A DNA stretch of 6,060 nt from QHWK01 sp035315685 (lineage in GTDB: Bacteria; Acidobacteriota; Vicinamibacteria; Vicinamibacterales; CAVVIG01): NCBI GenBank assembly GCA_035315685.1, contig DATFXR010000603.1:1-6060 (forward strand), in the 5' to 3' direction. Position 1 is the stretch's first letter, and every line of letters begins with the position of its first letter. Both the position numbers and the translations under genes were made by a program. The notes under the pieces were generated by a model that saw only the letters and a program-made list of their open reading frames with translations, did no database searches and had not been told where the DNA came from. Positions 5,686 through 6,060 of the stretch are shown one piece after another.

Positions 5686-6060
5686 GAATGTGGAATGTGG
5701 AATCTGGAATGCGCGTGACTCGCGAACTCTGGCCGCGGGGCACGCACGTCGAGCCGTTCGGAAAGCCTCACCGTGTCGAGCTCGCCGCACCACTTCCCCA
5801 CCACGATCGTCGCCACGCCGTTTCCGATCAGGTTCGTGACGGCCATCGCTTCGCCCATGAAGCGGTGAATGCCGAGAATCAGCGCGACGCCGGCCACCGG
5901 GACTCGCCCGGTCGCTGACAGCGTCGCCGCGAGCACGATCAGCGCCGCGCCGGCGACGCCGGCGGCGCCCTTCGACGTGATCAACAGGATCGCGAGCAGC
6001 GCCAGCTGCTGGCCCAGCGTGAGCGGCGTATTCGTCGCCTGCGCGATGAACACCGTCGCA
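5682..6060 (-). CDS. dctA: C4-dicarboxylate:cation symporter DctA, 5' part missing
   Basis: Partial: the last 125 codons of a DAACS/SDF family carrier; the gene continues beyond the right edge. Visible are 'FIAQATNTPLTLGQQ' followed by 'LITSKGAAGVAGAALIVLAATL' (a hairpin and helix region rich in small residues), 'PVAGVALILGIHRFM' and the substrate/cation-site stretch 'AVTNLIGNGVATIVVGKWCGELD', all closely resembling DctA of proteobacteria. Such proteins import succinate, fumarate or malate with cations through the inner membrane. The tail after 'GELDTVRL' is about 26 residues with no family features, and the final ten (HSRFHIPHS region) are translated from a heptanucleotide tandem array. The TAA stop shares two bases with the TAG stop of the convergent cytochrome gene. 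GltP-type glutamate carriers are the alternative, but the GNGVAT-KWCGELD signature favours DctA. Confidence 0.87.
   Translation of the reverse strand, partial: ATVFIAQATNTPLTLGQQLALLAILLITSKGAAGVAGAALIVLAATLSATGRVPVAGVALILGIHRFMGEAMAVTNLIGNGVATIVVGKWCGELDTVRLSERLDVRAPRPEFASHAHSRFHIPHS
5685..5712 (+). repeat. Heptanucleotide tandem array GGAATGT-type, four units, between convergent stops
   Basis: Four 7-base units: GGAATGT twice, then GGAATCT and GGAATGC. The first G is the last base of the TAG stop of the cytochrome gene. The units are AT-richer than everything around them. On the opposite strand the array lies inside the DctA frame and encodes its last residues. It has the same unit length, copy number and position relative to a TAG stop as the array at 2000-2027. 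Function unknown; no terminator-like hairpin is formed by the repeats. Confidence 0.85.

Noticed and set aside
5712..5724. CGCG-TGACT-CGCG hairpin just beyond the heptad array, considered as a terminator for the convergent genes
   Set aside because: A four-base stem without a U-tract, lying inside the DctA coding region; too weak.

Overview
The window is GC-rich bacterial DNA, densely coding, with G or C at most third codon positions and no rRNA, tRNA, CRISPR array or insertion sequence that I can see. The best guess for the source is an acidobacterium of the Vicinamibacteria type, probably from soil. This rests on the secreted protein at the left edge, whose 'PDLQGVWTN', 'YNQFWFDSG' and 'TSLVVDPPDGR' motifs belong to a family I associate with that group, and on the mix of DinB-like, LmbE-like and c-type cytochrome lipoprotein genes. 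It is an inference, not a measurement.

Layout. Three genes run leftward from 2860: an LmbE/PIG-L zinc deacetylase (2027-2860), a PLP-dependent aromatic-amino-acid-type decarboxylase (431-1942, GTG start with a clear Shine-Dalgarno), and, 14 bases further on, a signal-peptide protein cut by the left edge (1-416). Diverging from them across a 243-bp regulatory gap are a DinB-fold metal protein (3104-3679) and an MFS transporter (3676-4926), joined by a GTGA start/stop overlap. After a 57-bp gap holding a near-consensus sigma70 promoter comes a c-type cytochrome lipoprotein (4984-5685). It converges on the 3' end of a dctA-like dicarboxylate carrier (5682-6060, partial), and the two stop codons share two bases.

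How the genes may work together. The DinB-MFS pair is almost certainly one transcription and translation unit. With the divergent LmbE-type hydrolase it recalls the enzyme classes of bacillithiol-dependent detoxification (DinB-fold S-transferase, LmbE-fold conjugate amidase, exporter). This is a hypothesis only, because both families are very large. The cytochrome and dctA are probably separate units.

The most unusual structure is a matched pair of short tandem heptanucleotide arrays. Each is four units (28 bp) long, and each begins exactly on the final G of a TAG stop codon, reading in the direction of the terminated gene (2000-2027 after the LmbE gene, 5685-5712 after the cytochrome gene). 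Both fit the consensus GGRRYNN although their sequences differ. The second array also encodes the last residues of DctA. Promoter-like -10 elements lying 8-10 bases before the start codons of three genes suggest leaderless or near-leaderless transcripts.
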